Both the position numbers and the translations under genes were made by a program. 49,343 nucleotides of DNA from Welwitschia mirabilis (lineage: Eukaryota; Gnetophyta; Gnetopsida; Welwitschiales): positions 275,560,964 to 275,610,306 of the forward strand of contig JBOZIK010000001.1 in assembly GCA_051453625.1 (NCBI GenBank), read 5' to 3'. Shown piece after piece: positions 33,301-46,330 of the stretch. Position 1 is the stretch's first letter. Each line of letters begins with the position of its first letter. Below the pieces are notes generated by a model, which was not told the origin of the DNA, did not search any database, and worked only from the letters and a program-made list of their open reading frames with translations.

Positions 33301-35700
33301 AGAGTTAAAATAAACAAGTATTCATTTTTTAACTAAATTAAGCCCATGCTTGAAAGATTTTAGTAAACCTAAGCCATATTATTTCCTTGATAGGATAGCA
33401 ATACCTATGTAACTTGACGAAATCCTTTTTGAAACTATTTGGAATACCATTTAAAATTCTAAAATAAGTTTTCTAATTTTTGATAGATAGACTAAAAAAA
33501 ATCCTAGTAAGAATAGTAGTAAATGTTAGTGTAAGAAAAAAATGAATTTACAAATCACATACTTTCCTATAAGAGTAAGAGACTTGGACTTTCATTTTTT
33601 AATTTTATTTTAGATCCAAAGGAACTATTAACCCTAAAGAGATAAGGAAGGATCTTGAAAGTTAGAACAAATTCCAAAATCTTAATAATGTCATTATTGG
33701 ATGCTATCATTCACTCTTTATGAGAAAGATGTTGATAATTACTTATGAAGATTTAAATTAAACATTTATCTTAATTAATGCTAGAATTAGAAAGAATATA
33801 GTATTATTCCACTCAAAAGTAAAAGGTATGAAGATACTTACCTATATTATGAATGAGGCCAAAAAAGTCATCTGTAAAATGCATATTTAAAAGTTGATAA
33901 ATGAGATTAGAGGGGATGATTCTCATAATATCATTATAATAAACATCACATTAAAGATGATGAAAAAGGAAATTTAATACTATAATCAATAAATAAGGAA
34001 CTAGAGGACACCTTATCTTATAGAGTAATAAATAAAAGGAGAAATCCCTCTAAAATTAGTACCAATTCTACCATTAGCATTAGCAAACAAATAGCCTATC
34101 ATATGTAAGAAGTTCAGACTAAAATCAAGCTTAGCCATAATGTAGAAAATGAAAATCCATTTAATTTTATCATAGGCCATAGCATAGTTAAACTAATAAA
34201 AATAATATGTTAGTAAGTATCATTAGCCCATCAAAGACCTTTCTTCTAAGAATAAGATCTATTTGTTGAGTAGATCTAATATAATCCACTTCAAATAAAA
34301 ATCTAAGTACTTGATCCAAATCTTATAAAATAAATTAAGGAGCATAATGGTTCCCTAATTAGAAACCTGAGTATGATCACCTATTTTAAGAAAAAGTCAA
34401 AACATTTCTTGATTTAGTTAAGGTTTTGAAGATCTTCTATGAATAACCCCTTGACTAACTTGAAAAATGTAACTATTAATGAGATACTAATGAGTCTTAA
34501 AATATTTGATTAGAAATCCATAATATCCTAGAGCTTCTTCATTATTTATTGTGAACCAATCCTATGTTAATTCTACCACTAAAATAGTTTTTCCAATAGT
34601 TAAAACATAGTTAAAGTAATCAAAGTAGAATACAAAGTTATGGACTCCTCAAAAAGAGAATTGTCCATGGAAGTAGCATAAAAGAATGTAGTGAAATAAT
34701 CTTACAAATGAGAAGGAAATGTATTTGAATTTATAGTAGTAACAACATGAAAATTAAGTTTATCTAATAAATTCATCGGAGAGAAACCATTCAAATATTT
34801 AAAAACATCTTTACTATTTTCATCTTTAATGTCTAACTAAGATAATTCAATTTTAATTAAGAAACTTACAACTCTATAAACATCACATTGTTCAAAAGAT
34901 AACTTTATAGTAGCTAAATTAGCATAAAGATCTAAATTAAAATGATAATTAAGTAGCTTATCAAAGAGGTAATAAATCATAGATTAAATTTCTTGTATTG
35001 CATATGAACCTACTCATTGATTATAATGTCTATAAAACTTTTACACATGATATGTAGCTTAATATCATGATTGAATCCATCTAAAATGAGTTGAGGCCTA
35101 AGGCTCCACATTTCAAAGACTAAATAAAATAGTTTAAGTAGTGGAAGAATAAAAGTAACTGGTATGCAATCTAAATAGTGGACATCTATTATTAAAAGAT
35201 GATTAGTAATTCTAAATCTAATTTGAATAATAAAATGGAATAATAGATTTTAACGATGATGAATAGTCAGACCTAAATTAGTTTACCAATAAAAAGTTAA
35301 AAAAACTATCTAGTTCATTGAAGATGTGAGCATGTTGTAGATGATAATTACTCCTAATATATCTTTAGAGAATTTGAATAGAGTTATCGTCATAAATGTT
35401 TATCAAGAATTTTTTTTTTTTGAAGTTAAACCATTGCTAGTATTCACAATCAGGAATGAAATAATGTAAGCCATCAAATTTATTATTAGAAAATCTTATC
35501 ATCTTCAAATGAAATAGACATAATAAAAAAAAAGACCTTATACCACAAGTCTAAAACACTTCATAGATCCATTTAAATCATAGATTAAGACAATTTTAAA
35601 ATAACTAGTAGAGAAATAAAATGTTGCCCAAATAACTATATTTATAAGTCAAAACAATACTAAATAAGCTTGTATTTTCAATAAGAAGAAAAAAGGATAG
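33300..35700 (-). pseudogene. Plant L1-type LINE reverse-transcriptase relic
   Basis: On the minus strand KIGDHTQVSN, a stop, GTIMLLNLFYKIW (about 34400-34330) matches xxGDHTxVxNWRPITLLNxxYKI, with Trp replaced by TAG. Next come YDKIKWIFIFYIMAKLDF and LFANANGRIGTNF (about 34180-34060, family AYDRxxWxFxxxxLxxLGF and LFxxAxxxxxxN), then HFTDDFFGLIHN (33880-33845), where the catalytic FADD box keeps both aspartates as FTDD. A stretch near 35105-35070 (FEMWSLRPQLILDGF) fits the linker between endonuclease and RT. Stops and frameshifts are many. No endonuclease was recognised further right. Confidence 0.8.
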
Positions 35701-37419
35701 CTAGCTTGCTTTTCCATATTTATGATGTATGATAAGGACTATTGAATGAGATAGAAACTACTGAATTGAAGAAGATAAATCTCAAAAGAGATCTTAACTT
35801 CTTAAATAACGAGGAAAAAAAAATCAAAAGTAGCATTAATGATAGAAATAAAATCTCCAACACATTTGCATTAAAAACTCTTAGTAAGACCTCAAGAAAT
35901 ACAAAATAAAATATTCATGTAATGACAAAGGGAATTTTATCTAAATTACTTCTTGAAAGATCAAAACTAAAGCATCAACATTTATAACATTTAAAAAAAC
36001 TATGAAATAATAACTTATTTAAATTAGAGAATTTGGATCAGAGGAATCTACATAAATGGATTATTAAGATTTATTAGATGAACTCTTTCCTTACATATTC
36101 TTAGTTACTTCAATAAAACTCTCATTATTATTTAGATATGCAATAGGAAATAAAGTAGAAATTAAAGAGTAAAAAATAAAATAGTATTATTAAATGAAAG
36201 AAATAGAAGATTTCTACAGAGGGATTTGCTTACTTGCTAATGGAGAAGGAGTTTATAGCTACTTAATAGTCATAGAAGATTATGAAGAAAGAGCTTCTAT
36301 CTACTTGAAAGAGACAATAGTTAATTTCCTATTAAGGTACCCGTCATCAAGGCATAGAAAGGTAGCTAAAAGCTAAACACATGCATAGAGTGTTTTTTGT
36401 TAAAATTTATTTAGATGTATCTTCCTAGTTCAAAATCCATTAACATCAAAATAATTCTCTAATAAATTATTACTAATTATTTGAATAGTATCTATTTTTA
36501 TGAACAAAAAAAAAAACCAAGGGTAAATTAGGATGCTTAACATAGTAGAGAATACAATTGTAAGTACTCTTATTCATATTAACATTAAACAATGATGAAT
36601 GAGTAGCTAAGATTATAGCATAAGTTCGGAAAATTTTAAGTGACAAATATTTCTTCACCATAGATAACTTTAAAACTTTAACATGAATAAAACTATGACT
36701 ATAGTAGCTAGCATGAGAAATTTTAACATCGTCCCAATGAAGGGAATGTTGTATCTATGTGGACATTTGAATATGGTAAGGTAAAGAATTAAATATTGTA
36801 ATAAAAATAAAATGATAAGAATAGTCTTTAGAAATATGTTTAAAAATATCAAAAGTAAGAATATAACTAATGGAGGAATTGTTAATTGAACCATTACATC
36901 TTACACGAGGTAAAGAAAGATGAGGGTTTAGCATGACAAGCCCTAACCCTAATTAAAAGGGCTGAGGAAAAGCTTGAACTTTAATTCTTTATTACAAACA
37001 ATTGATAGTTACTTTATTGAACATTAATAGTCACTTTATATTGAGAGTCACTCGTCACCTTATTAAAAAATTAAATCAATTTTATAATGTAGTTTAATTC
37101 TTTCATTATTAGAACAACATTTTTGTCTTACTTTTCCTAAATCATTACATTTGTTATATGCATCTACACATTATGGATTATGTTAGTACATCTTTTAATT
37201 CTATAATTTAATCCTGAATTTCCTATTAATATAATTATATAAACCCTAATTTTTAATAAAAATATCCTATACTAATAAATTTATCATAATTTTCATAATT
37301 TATAATGCTATGATTCGAGTAGCTAATTTCATATATTCATAATGAAATCAATCCTCATCATGCATATTAATTTTAAAAAAATATAATATTCAATTTATTT
37401 AAGCCATTTTTGATAAATT
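35701..37419. other. AT-rich sequence, possibly 5' part of the LINE
   Basis: No endonuclease motif was found. CCCTAACCCTAA at about 36941 is a two-copy telomere-like word, too short to mean more. The 60-codon plus-strand frame at 36194-36376 has no recognised domain. Confidence 0.35.
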
Positions 37420-38120
37420 ATTTTCCAACATTTAGAGTCTTAAAACATAAAGACCCTATCCATGCATGTAAAAGTATAAAAGTGTTGTTGATTCATTTGA
37501 AAGTTATCTCATTGATCAAGTCAATGATACAAAACTAGTTCTTTTTAATTATACTCTTAATGAAGGGGCCAAAAAATGGTATATTACCTTAGGACCTCTT
37601 TCCATTACAACTTGGCATGCATTGAAATAAAGTTTCTTAAAAGATTTCTTTCCAATACATAAAGCCTGAGCCCTTAGAAGAAAAATCATAAATTATTAGG
37701 GAAAAACAATGAAATCTAATTATAACAAATTATATAGATTTAAAAATATAGTGATAAAGTGGTTGTAACATGAATATGATTAAGAGATATTAATTTACTT
37801 TTCATCTAATAGACTAACATTATTATGAAAACAATTCTTAGAAATGATTGTGGAAGGTAATTTCTTAGGGGAAAAATAGAAGAAGTATGTTAATTCATAT
37901 AAAACATCAAAAAAATAGGAAATAGCAAATACCATACTAATAACACATGAAAAGAATTATCCAGAAAGTTTGTAATAGGTGGCCACCCTAAAATGAGTAA
38001 AAAAGAATAAATTACAAAGAAAATTGATAGCATGAAAGTTAGTGCACCTCACTCTATAGAAATGTATGCCATATGTAGTACTTTCATGCATGAAAAATAG
38101 GAATGTTATGCAATTTCAAT
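37420..38120 (+). pseudogene. Athila-type Ty3/gypsy gag relic
   Basis: A capsid-protein remnant. GAKKWYITLGPLSITTW (37569-37614) matches AKxWLxxLPPGSITTW, followed by SFLKDFFPIHKA (FLxKFFPPxKT), ALRRKI and FLEMIVEGNFLGEK (about 37830-37880, family xDAAAGGxLMxKxPEEA). The core runs more than 300 bases in one frame, broken only by stops where the family has Gln or Arg. YAICSTFMHEK, a stop, EC (38065-38104) fits CxxCxxxxHxxxxC with the first Cys changed to Tyr. Confidence 0.82.
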
Positions 38121-38799
38121 CTTTCATAAAATATTACAAATTATACAATAATATATGGGAATCTTAACAATAACAATAAAGATACTGAACTAATTTAGTA
38201 AAATATTTGTAGCCCAATGTTTGACACGATAAAAGAAAATTAATCAAAATTAAGATGTTGTATTTTATAGAATAGATAAAATTATGCAAGAACTTCAAAG
38301 CAAAACTAATAACATCTACAACATCATTAACCAAATATAGCCTCTTATAAATAATTTAGAAAATAAGAAAAACCAATCTAAAAGAAGAGGAACTATTATT
38401 TTAGTTATAAAAAAAAGATAAAGTGTATCATTTGCTAACTTTATAACAACTAAATGTATAAAAATAACTTGTGAAAAATGAGAAATGTCAAAGCAAGAAA
38501 ACAAATAAGAGATATCAACTAAAGAAAATCATGAGGAAAACAATAATTTAACATCTATAGCATGTCTTTATCATTTTTCTTTAATTTTAATTAAGAAAAT
38601 TAAAAAAATAATATGAAGAAATCTTAAAAGCATTTAAGGAAGTTAATAAATCCATAGTTATGATAAAATTTTTAAGGTTCTTATCATGGTTATTAAAAAA
38701 TATACTATTAAAGGAAATGCATTTTTAACTTAAAAAATTAATGTTACAATACAGAATCATATTTCTCCTAAGTATAAAGATTTAGGTTATCCTACTATA

Positions 38800-39060
38800 T
38801 AGTTTAAAATTATCAAACATATAATAGAAATGTCCCTTTCAGATCTTAGATATGATATAGAAATTATGGCTTATTTCTTATATATAAAATTATAACTTCA
38901 ACATATTAAAACAACTCACTTAGTAATTTAGTTAGCTAATGGATCTACTAAAGTTCCTAGCTAATTTTGTAATGTTAGAAATGAAGCATAATCATGGAGC
39001 TTTATCCCTTATATTAGGGAAGCCATTTCTTACCTACTACTCATCTTATAATTGATTATA
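38800..39060 (+). pseudogene. Athila-type aspartic protease relic
   Basis: LSDLRYDIEIMAYFLYIKL (about 38833-38890) matches xCDLGASINLMPLSIYKKL, with the active-site DLG changed to DLR. LANGSTKVP (about 38935-38960) matches LADRSIKYP, and LSLILGKPFLTY (39001-39036) matches xPLILGRPFLAT. It follows gag by about 700 bases, as in Athila. RT was not found downstream, so the element is truncated or rearranged. Confidence 0.75.
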
Positions 39061-40930
39061 GAACTAGGGTTGGAAAAATTTATATTTGGGAATTTATTTA
39101 TATAAACAAATGTTTTTAATGTAGTCAAAAGGATGGGTTACATAAATATGATGATGTTAATAAAGTTTAAACATTAGAATTAAATAAAATTAATACTAAA
39201 TATTGGGGAAAAAGAGGAAAAAAGAATTAATTAAGTATTTTTATTCTATACCTATAAACTTAGAGTTTTTAAAATTATCAATCTTTATAGATAACCTTCT
39301 AAACTCTTAAGTAGTGAAAAAAATTCCAATATAACTTCAACTTAAATCATTGCCCCCATAATTTGGAATATTCATCCCTAGGAAAGATGAAACATATCCT
39401 ATATAAATACTAGTGAGTATTATCTAGTTATAACATTATCTTTTTTTCTTTAATAATAAAAACTATGAATTGAAAATTTCAAAACATTTTGGAGGTCTAA
39501 GCAAAGGATAACGTTTTCATTTTTTAAATAATTTTTCTAACGATAATATATATTTTAAATGTCTTTTTATAATTCATTTGGATTTAACCAATTTGCTCAA
39601 AGTTTTATTTTTTAATTTTGAAAGGAGTAGTTCCACAAGTTGGCACATATAATACTTTTATGAGGATTAATTTTTGTTTACTAATTCTAGCACTAAAGGC
39701 ACCTTATTGGCTAAACTTAGAAATGGTACTTTAGATATTTCTTATTATTTTATTCTATATGATGTCTTATTTGATAGATATCTATAAGAGTTTTAATTTT
39801 CGAACATCTTACTTTAAGTTTTAAAATATATTTCTTGTACTTCTTCATCTATAATGTAAATTAAGTTTATGTTAACATAATGGAATATTGTTATAAAAAA
39901 TGCTTAACACTTTTTATGGAATTTTTTCTTAAATTAAAAGATAATTTTTAATTATAGATTAAGTAATTAATACTTATATTTTTTTCACAAGCATGCTACT
40001 TTTGTAGTTTAAAAATAGAAAATTATTTTAATGTTAATATTTCCATGTATTAGATTGTTTCTTACATGGTTGAACTTTCAAATATACCTATGATTTTTCA
40101 ACCTTTAGAATAAGGTAATTTCTTATTAGGTATAAAACTTTAAAAAAATAAAAAGAAGGACCTTACATTAAAGACTAGTGATATACTCTTTTGTTAATAT
40201 GTAGTGTATTTCAATTTTTTCCATGTCTCTTATTATTTTTATCATGAGGGTACTACTTTTTATACTTATCCATTTTTAAAAAATAAATAAGAAATAAAAA
40301 GTTAAAAGAAAAAGGTTTTTTCCCCCTAAGCCTTTAGCTTAAGTTTTTAGCTTGATTCTTTTTTATCTCCTCTAATGATTCTAGTGATCAATATTTAACT
40401 TAGATTCAATAGAATTCTCTAGATAAAAAATGTCATACTTCCATAATCATATGTAACTTTGGTTTAGATTCTTTAAAACAATATGATACTATTTCAAAAG
40501 AATTTTTTTTAATTTTAAAAAATGATAATTTTGTGGACATCATCCTAAAAATTAAAATAAGAGTGACATTTTTGTTCATCCTTTAGAAACATTATTATCA
40601 CTTTATATTTCTACTTCTAATTCTTTTACTATATTATCTTTAGTTATGAATGTTGATTTCTACATGATTACTAATTTATCAAAGAATGATGGGGTTATAT
40701 CTTATTATTCCTTCTCATAATTAGTTTTTCATAGAATGTACAATGCATTATAAATAGGCTTTCCAAGAAATGCATTTGTTTTCTTACCTATAATAGCTTT
40801 TTCTTTAAGAAATTAAAATTCATCCATGATATGGATTTATCAGATAATTTTTTTATTTATAATGGGTTTCATATTCCTAATTCTCATCTAGAAGAGTATG
40901 AAGGCATTAGTGGTATTATTCATCTAGGGT
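39061..40930 (+). other. AT-rich sequence with no recognised domain
   Basis: This is where Athila pol would be expected, but none of its motifs is visible. The right part may be LTR of the next element. Confidence 0.35.
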
Positions 40931-41182
40931 AGAATAAATGTATGTAATTATATGATCACGATTATTAACATGTGTAGTTTGGATTACATCTATTAAGATT
41001 TGTATGCATTCCATGATTATTTGCCTAGAGGAACATGTAAATCCTTAGTAAAATCTTAACAATGGAACTCCCTTTAAAATTAAGCTCTTCATTATAATAA
41101 GCAATATGGAAAAACATGAATAAATAAAGACTTTATTTTGGGTATTTCTTGCTTGTGATTCTTGCTCATCTATTTTCAATCA
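40931..41182 (+). mobile_element. End of an LTR of a plus-strand element
   Basis: The sequence ends TTTTCAATCA two bases before a PBS, with AATAAA near 41126 and a T-rich tail, as at the 3' end of many plant LTRs. The left edge and a second copy were not found in the window, so the start given is nominal. Confidence 0.4.
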
Positions 41183-41184
41183 AG

Positions 41185-41196
41185 TGGTATTAAAGC
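41185..41196 (+). other. Primer-binding site of a plus-strand LTR element
   Basis: TGGTATTAAAGC, against TGGTATCAGAGC for Met-tRNA priming: two mismatches, C to T and G to A, as expected from decay. It is followed by TTTAGAGG. Confidence 0.6.
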
Positions 41197-41879
41197 TTTA
41201 GAGGAGATCTCATGGAGCTTTCTTTGATTACCCTTTAGCTTTGAAGCTTCTTATGACCTCTTTGCTTTAAGCTTAGGAATTTGGACTTTTTTTGGATTAT
41301 CTTCAAGGGATTCTTAAGCTTCTCATTTGGTCCTTTCTTTCTATTTTCTAGCTTTGATTTTTTCCTCCTCTCTTGCTTTTATTATTTTTCTTTTGTTTTT
41401 CTTTAAAAGATATTTAAGAAAACTACAATTCTTTTTTAAGGAAAAGTATTTTTTAAAATGTTTTATATGAAATGAGATTTCAACTCCAATTCACTAGCCT
41501 CTTTTATACTATCCATGTCATGTTCTATTGTGCTTCCTTTATTACTTTCTTTTATGATTTCTAACATTTTCCTTAACTTTCTAGCATTTTCTACTAGCTA
41601 GTTAGCACTTGCCATTACCACTAGCTGCCTTTCCTATCATGTATTGGCCTCCTTACCACTTGATAATTTTTCTACCACTACTATCAAGTCTCTTAGCATC
41701 ACTCCTGCCATTGAGGCTTTGTTATCTATTAAGTCTGTGCATTATTACTTTCATTTACACTGATATCCTTAGCATTAAGATGGATTGTTTGCATTGATAT
41801 ACTTTGTCAATTATAAGAAGACACTGATGTTGCTTAGTATGTAAGATAATGTGAGTTGAAAAGGACATAATACACTATT

Positions 41880-42176
41880 GTGATGTTTAAAACTTTAACA
41901 CAAGCCCTTATGAAGGCCACTAAGGATGTGTATGCACTACACTTAATTAATCTTAATCTCAACCTAGATGAGAACTGGGTGTTATTGCTAGAGGAAATTA
42001 TACTAAGGACACTGTCACCAGTAGTCCGTGTAATGATGCTAGGGAGGATATTAGGAGAGACAATTTTGGTAGGTGAGAATCTTGTTATTTACTCTATTAT
42101 CTTTACCAATCTTAGTAATTATGCTTTTGTGTCTTCTACTATTATTAGTCTAGTACTGCAAAAATCTTTCCTTTAG
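41880..42176 (+). CDS. Unrecognised 98-codon open frame
   Basis: ATG to TAG without low-complexity bias; the product would have an acidic, leucine-rich N-half (LINLNLNLDENWVLLLEEI) and a hydrophobic C-half. I know no family it matches. It lies in an element leader between a PBS and a segment that is non-coding in its other copy, so a chance frame or a remnant is more likely than a gene. Confidence 0.15.
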   Translation: MMFKTLTQALMKATKDVYALHLINLNLNLDENWVLLLEEIILRTLSPVVRVMMLGRILGETILVGENLVIYSIIFTNLSNYAFVSSTIISLVLQKSFL

Positions 42177-42294
42177 TTTAGGAATGTTCTTAAAAGATTA
42201 AAACTAGGATTTTCATTAATATTATTAGCATGTCTACTATTGTGTTGGGAAGGTAAGCCACTATTGATTTTCTTACTGAGCCAAAAAAGAAAGA

Positions 42295-42901
42295 NNNNNN
42301 NNNNNNNNNNNNNNNNNNNNNNNNNNNNNNNNNNNNNNNNNNNNNNNNNNNNNNNNNNNNNNNNNNNNNNNNNNNNNNNNNNNNNNNNNNNNNNNNNNNN
42401 NNNNNNNNNNNNNNNNNNNNNNNNNNNNNNNNNNNNNNNNNNNNNNNNNNNNNNNNNNNNNNNNNNNNNNNNNNNNNNNNNNNNNNNNNNNNNNNNNNNN
42501 NNNNNNNNNNNNNNNNNNNNNNNNNNNNNNNNNNNNNNNNNNNNNNNNNNNNNNNNNNNNNNNNNNNNNNNNNNNNNNNNNNNNNNNNNNNNNNNNNNNN
42601 NNNNNNNNNNNNNNNNNNNNNNNNNNNNNNNNNNNNNNNNNNNNNNNNNNNNNNNNNNNNNNNNNNNNNNNNNNNNNNNNNNNNNNNNNNNNNNNNNNNN
42701 NNNNNNNNNNNNNNNNNNNNNNNNNNNNNNNNNNNNNNNNNNNNNNNNNNNNNNNNNNNNNNNNNNNNNNNNNNNNNNNNNNNNNNNNNNNNNNNNNNNN
42801 NNNNNNNNNNNNNNNNNNNNNNNNNNNNNNNNNNNNNNNNNNNNNNNNNNNNNNNNNNNNNNNNNNNNNNNNNNNNNNNNNNNNNNNNNNNNNNNNNNNN
42901 N
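42295..42901. other. Assembly gap, 607 N
   Basis: No duplicated flank is seen. It probably hides part of the element leader. Confidence 0.95.
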
Positions 42902-43049
42902 GAAAGAGATTTGAATTTTTTAAAAAACACTTTTTTTTAAACCTTTACCTAAGGTTTAAAGTTTTGCTTAAAATCCTTATTTCTTATGCATGTAAAATTG
43001 CATAATTTTACCTAGCAAATTTTCTATTCTAGCATGGATGCAATTTCAT

Positions 43050-44400
43050 TAAGCTATTTATTAGACATAGTCCATGTACATGCACATGAAATTTAGCTAG
43101 TCATTATCTATATTTTGCCCTTGTGATGCATACATGCATAGTGTTATGCATTTATTTATTTTTAGAGTATTTTTAGCTCTTTCTGTAAGTTTTTTGGATG
43201 TTTTTTCAAACTTGTAAATCGAAGACTTATTTTTAATCATCAAATCAAATTGGAATGTTGAGGAAGATCCTTCAATTTAATTTTTTTGGAGTCTTTTCCT
43301 TAGTTTTTGAGCTCCTATTTTCTCTTTTTTGAGTTTTTCCTTGAGATCTCTAGAATTTTTTAGCTTTATAAGCTAAATCTCTCTCATCAAGTCAAGTTAA
43401 AGTAAGATTCCTTGACTTGATTTTTTTATTTCTCCTAGACCTATTTTTGTGGTATGGATAGATTAAGTTAAGTTGAATAGTAAGCCAGATCAACCTAGCT
43501 TACTTATACCATAATTAGCCCCTTTTTTGCTATGTGCTTTTTGGTCTTTTTATTTTTATTTTTATGTAATAATTTTATTCAATAGTACTGAAGTAATATA
43601 ATAAAAAGGAAAATTACCTTTTACCCCTTAAACACTTAACATCGTTTTACTGATAATAAGTTTTAATAAGTGGTGGACATGGGAAGTCACACATAGACAT
43701 AGATTCATGTTGAGCTTTATGCTGCCATTTAAAGATTATTATGTAGTCCTTTATCATATCTATAAAGTTNNNNNNNNNNNNNNNNNNNNNNNNNNNNNNN
43801 NNNNNNNNNNNNNNNNNNNNNNNNNNNNNNNNNNNNNNNNNNNNNNNNNNNNNNNNNNNNNNNNNNNNNNNNNNNNNNNNNNNNNNNNNNNNNNNNNNNN
43901 NNNNNNNNNNNNNNNNNNNNNNNAGGTTCAATAAAATTTGAAATTTACTAAGTTTAAGGTATAGGTAGATCACCAAAATTATATGGTACTTTCTTTCAAG
44001 AGAGGTATATAATCAAGGTAATGAAAACTGGCTTATGATTTGGAAGCCTTAGTGACATGATTCACATGTTGTCTTTCTACTCCCTTTAGAGAGATGGGTA
44101 CCATCCCTGAAGAGGATGTGATCACTACTTAGACTCTAGAGTAGATTTTGAAATTAACTATTTTTAGTGTTTTCATTACTTAGTAATCAAATTATACCCC
44201 TTTGTTAAAATCTATCTCACTCGTATTAAGAAAGTTTAACAATGTACCTTTGTTTTTTCCCCCTTATTTACATATGTTCTCATTGGTTAAAGGGGATTTA
44301 TTACTTATTATACTTTGTGATTTAGATAAATCACTCGATTTATGGGATTAATTTCATTTCATTATAACTATACCCTTCTATCATTATATTTTGTCTCTTT
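43050..44400 (+). repeat. Second copy of the leader segment seen at 9640-11840
   Basis: Matches the minus strand of 11840-9640 in order from a TGCATAGTGTTATGCATTT-like start through TTTTTCAAACTTGTAA, CCTAGACCTATTTTTGTGG, GGTATAGGTAGATC, GATGTGATCACTACTTA and AAAGGGGATTTATT. It lies about 1.9 kb downstream of the plus-strand PBS at 41185, much as the other copy lies downstream of the PBS at 12685. No copia gag follows here. Confidence 0.65.
43770..43923. other. Assembly gap, 154 N
   Basis: It falls inside the leader segment. The other copy has about 150-180 bases at the same place (about 11040-11210), so the gap size looks right. Confidence 0.95.
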
Positions 44401-46009
44401 GCTTTATTTGCACTATGACTTGGATAGATAACTTGAAGTTGTGGATGAAAGAAAGATCCTTTTTCTTATAACTATACTGTGATATAGAAATTATACATTT
44501 CCACTTTTTATCCATTATTCTTTCACTTAATAAGCCTTCTTTTTCCCAATTATTTACTCTTTTAACATTTCTTCCTCTTATTTATCCTCTTATTTAAATT
44601 ATTATCCATTATTAAAAATCATCCTTGCACCCCTTACACACTATTTATCCCTTGAAAGATATGCGATACCCTTATAACTTTCCATTTCCTTTTCCTATCT
44701 CCACATAACCCATCCCTAAAACTTCCTACATGTTTTTCAAATTATATATATTTTTCCTATTTGTAATTTCTACCTCATTTCTCCATGCATAGCACTCATG
44801 TATTCTTTACAACACTAATGTTCACCAGCAATCTACTTCATAGCCCACCTAATACAATAATTAAATGATGTGAAGGTTTTGACAATTTTCATTCATCCTC
44901 TTTATTTATTAGTGGCCCTATCCATGTAAACATGTTCTTATCAAACAAAGGTTACAAATGGAAATGTTTCTAGTTCATGCTGAAAAACTGATTGTTATCA
45001 TAAAAAATGGTAAAGTTACATTTTTACAAGTCTTATACACATCATCACATGCTTTAAAAATTCATTTTGTATGCCCTATCACTATTGTTGCTAATGAAGG
45101 ATCCAAAATTACTTTTCGAAGATGGAGTTTGAGCAATTCTAATTGTTTATTGAAGTTGAGAAAGACTTTAAAACTTTTATGTTTTCAAAAGAGCATATGA
45201 GCCTTATTTGATTAGGTAGTTTAAAAAAAGAAGTTTGATGGTTTTTCGCTTTACTTCAATGCTTTTATGCTACTATAAGCTATAGGAGATTTGTTATCAA
45301 TTGCTAGTCTCACAGATATTTGTTTCCTTGTCTAGATGACCAAGCTACATAACAAGAAAAAAGTGCAAAAACCTCATTATATAGAGGAAAGAATAACATT
45401 TATGTCAGTCTGACGGAATCTAACAGGGTTGTTTCTTAGGAAACATGTCATGTGTTCATCTCAACTTATGTGACATTCAACAATCCCGTATGCATACATA
45501 GCATGTCTCTTAAAAAAATATTAAGTGTTTTATATGCAAGATAGTAAGACAGTAAAAAGAAGAGGCCATTAACTTCTAGACACAGAGGCCTATGCTACTT
45601 GTTAGAGCTTTGAGAGTCTAACACACGTACTTACATACTATATTTCATTTTCTTTAGTTTTGTTTTAAACACTTTCCACATATCATTCTCTAGTGTGGCT
45701 TTTCTTATATTCTAAATCACTTAAAAATTACTCGCTTAATTACACATGAAAAATGAGATTGCTTTATTCTCAGAATTTTTTAAGTGGATGCATCTCGGAA
45801 GGTGGTTTATTTCTCTTTCTTCTGGAGTGGTAGTTGTTATGTTTAACCAGGATACAATGAAAAGGGTTAAGAAATCTCATTTAATTATTTTTAACTTTTA
45901 TTTTTTTTCTTTTCAAGTCTAATACAAATATTTCTATGTGAATACTACTATACATTTTTTCTAATATTGAGAAATTATATTTCACCTCAAACAAATAGCC
46001 TTCATAGGT
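44401..46009. other. AT-rich sequence, nothing recognisable
   Basis: The 80-codon frame at 44958-45200 has no known domain. No repeat or RNA motif was identified. Confidence 0.4.
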
Positions 46010-46330
46010 CGTCATGCTTTGCACAACGATGAAGGCAATTGTTGCATTACAAAGACAAAGAGGAAGTGAAGATGGAGGCCATTAAAGCTTCTAAAAGAAG
46101 ATCTAAAAATACTTTTCAATCTCGATATCTCTGGCTTTTCATGAATGACGATAGAAAGAAAAGACATCATGAAAGAAATAGAGAAAAGCAGTGAAGACGA
46201 CAAGAATCATGTGAAGCTGACAGCAGAAGAAGGATATAGAGGTTCAGAAAGATCAAGCACTAATTCTAATTTACATCTTCATTACAGAAGAAGCAACATG
46301 CAGAAGCAGCAAAACACTTTTATGTGTTTT
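46010..46330 (+). other. Less AT-rich patch with short open frames, unrecognised
   Basis: Base composition is clearly less AT-biased than on either side. A plus-strand frame at 46145-46387 begins with a charged stretch (MTIERKDIMKEIEKSSEDDK) but matches no family I know. It could be an exon fragment captured by a mobile element, or a leader. Confidence 0.25.

Larger units (their letters stand above)
41197..43049 (+). other. Leader-like region downstream of the PBS
   Basis: T-rich sequence without a recognised domain, cut by 607 N. It holds two open frames listed or rejected separately. Confidence 0.35.

Noticed and set aside
36194-36376. Plus-strand 60-codon open frame
   Set aside because: Short, in decayed AT-rich sequence near a LINE relic, with no recognised domain.
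36938-36955. CCCTAACCCTAA telomere-like word
   Set aside because: Only two units, with no array; expected by chance in AT-rich plant DNA.
41609-41797. Leu/Pro-rich 62-codon frame
   Set aside because: T/C-rich composition in an element leader; it looks like a chance frame.
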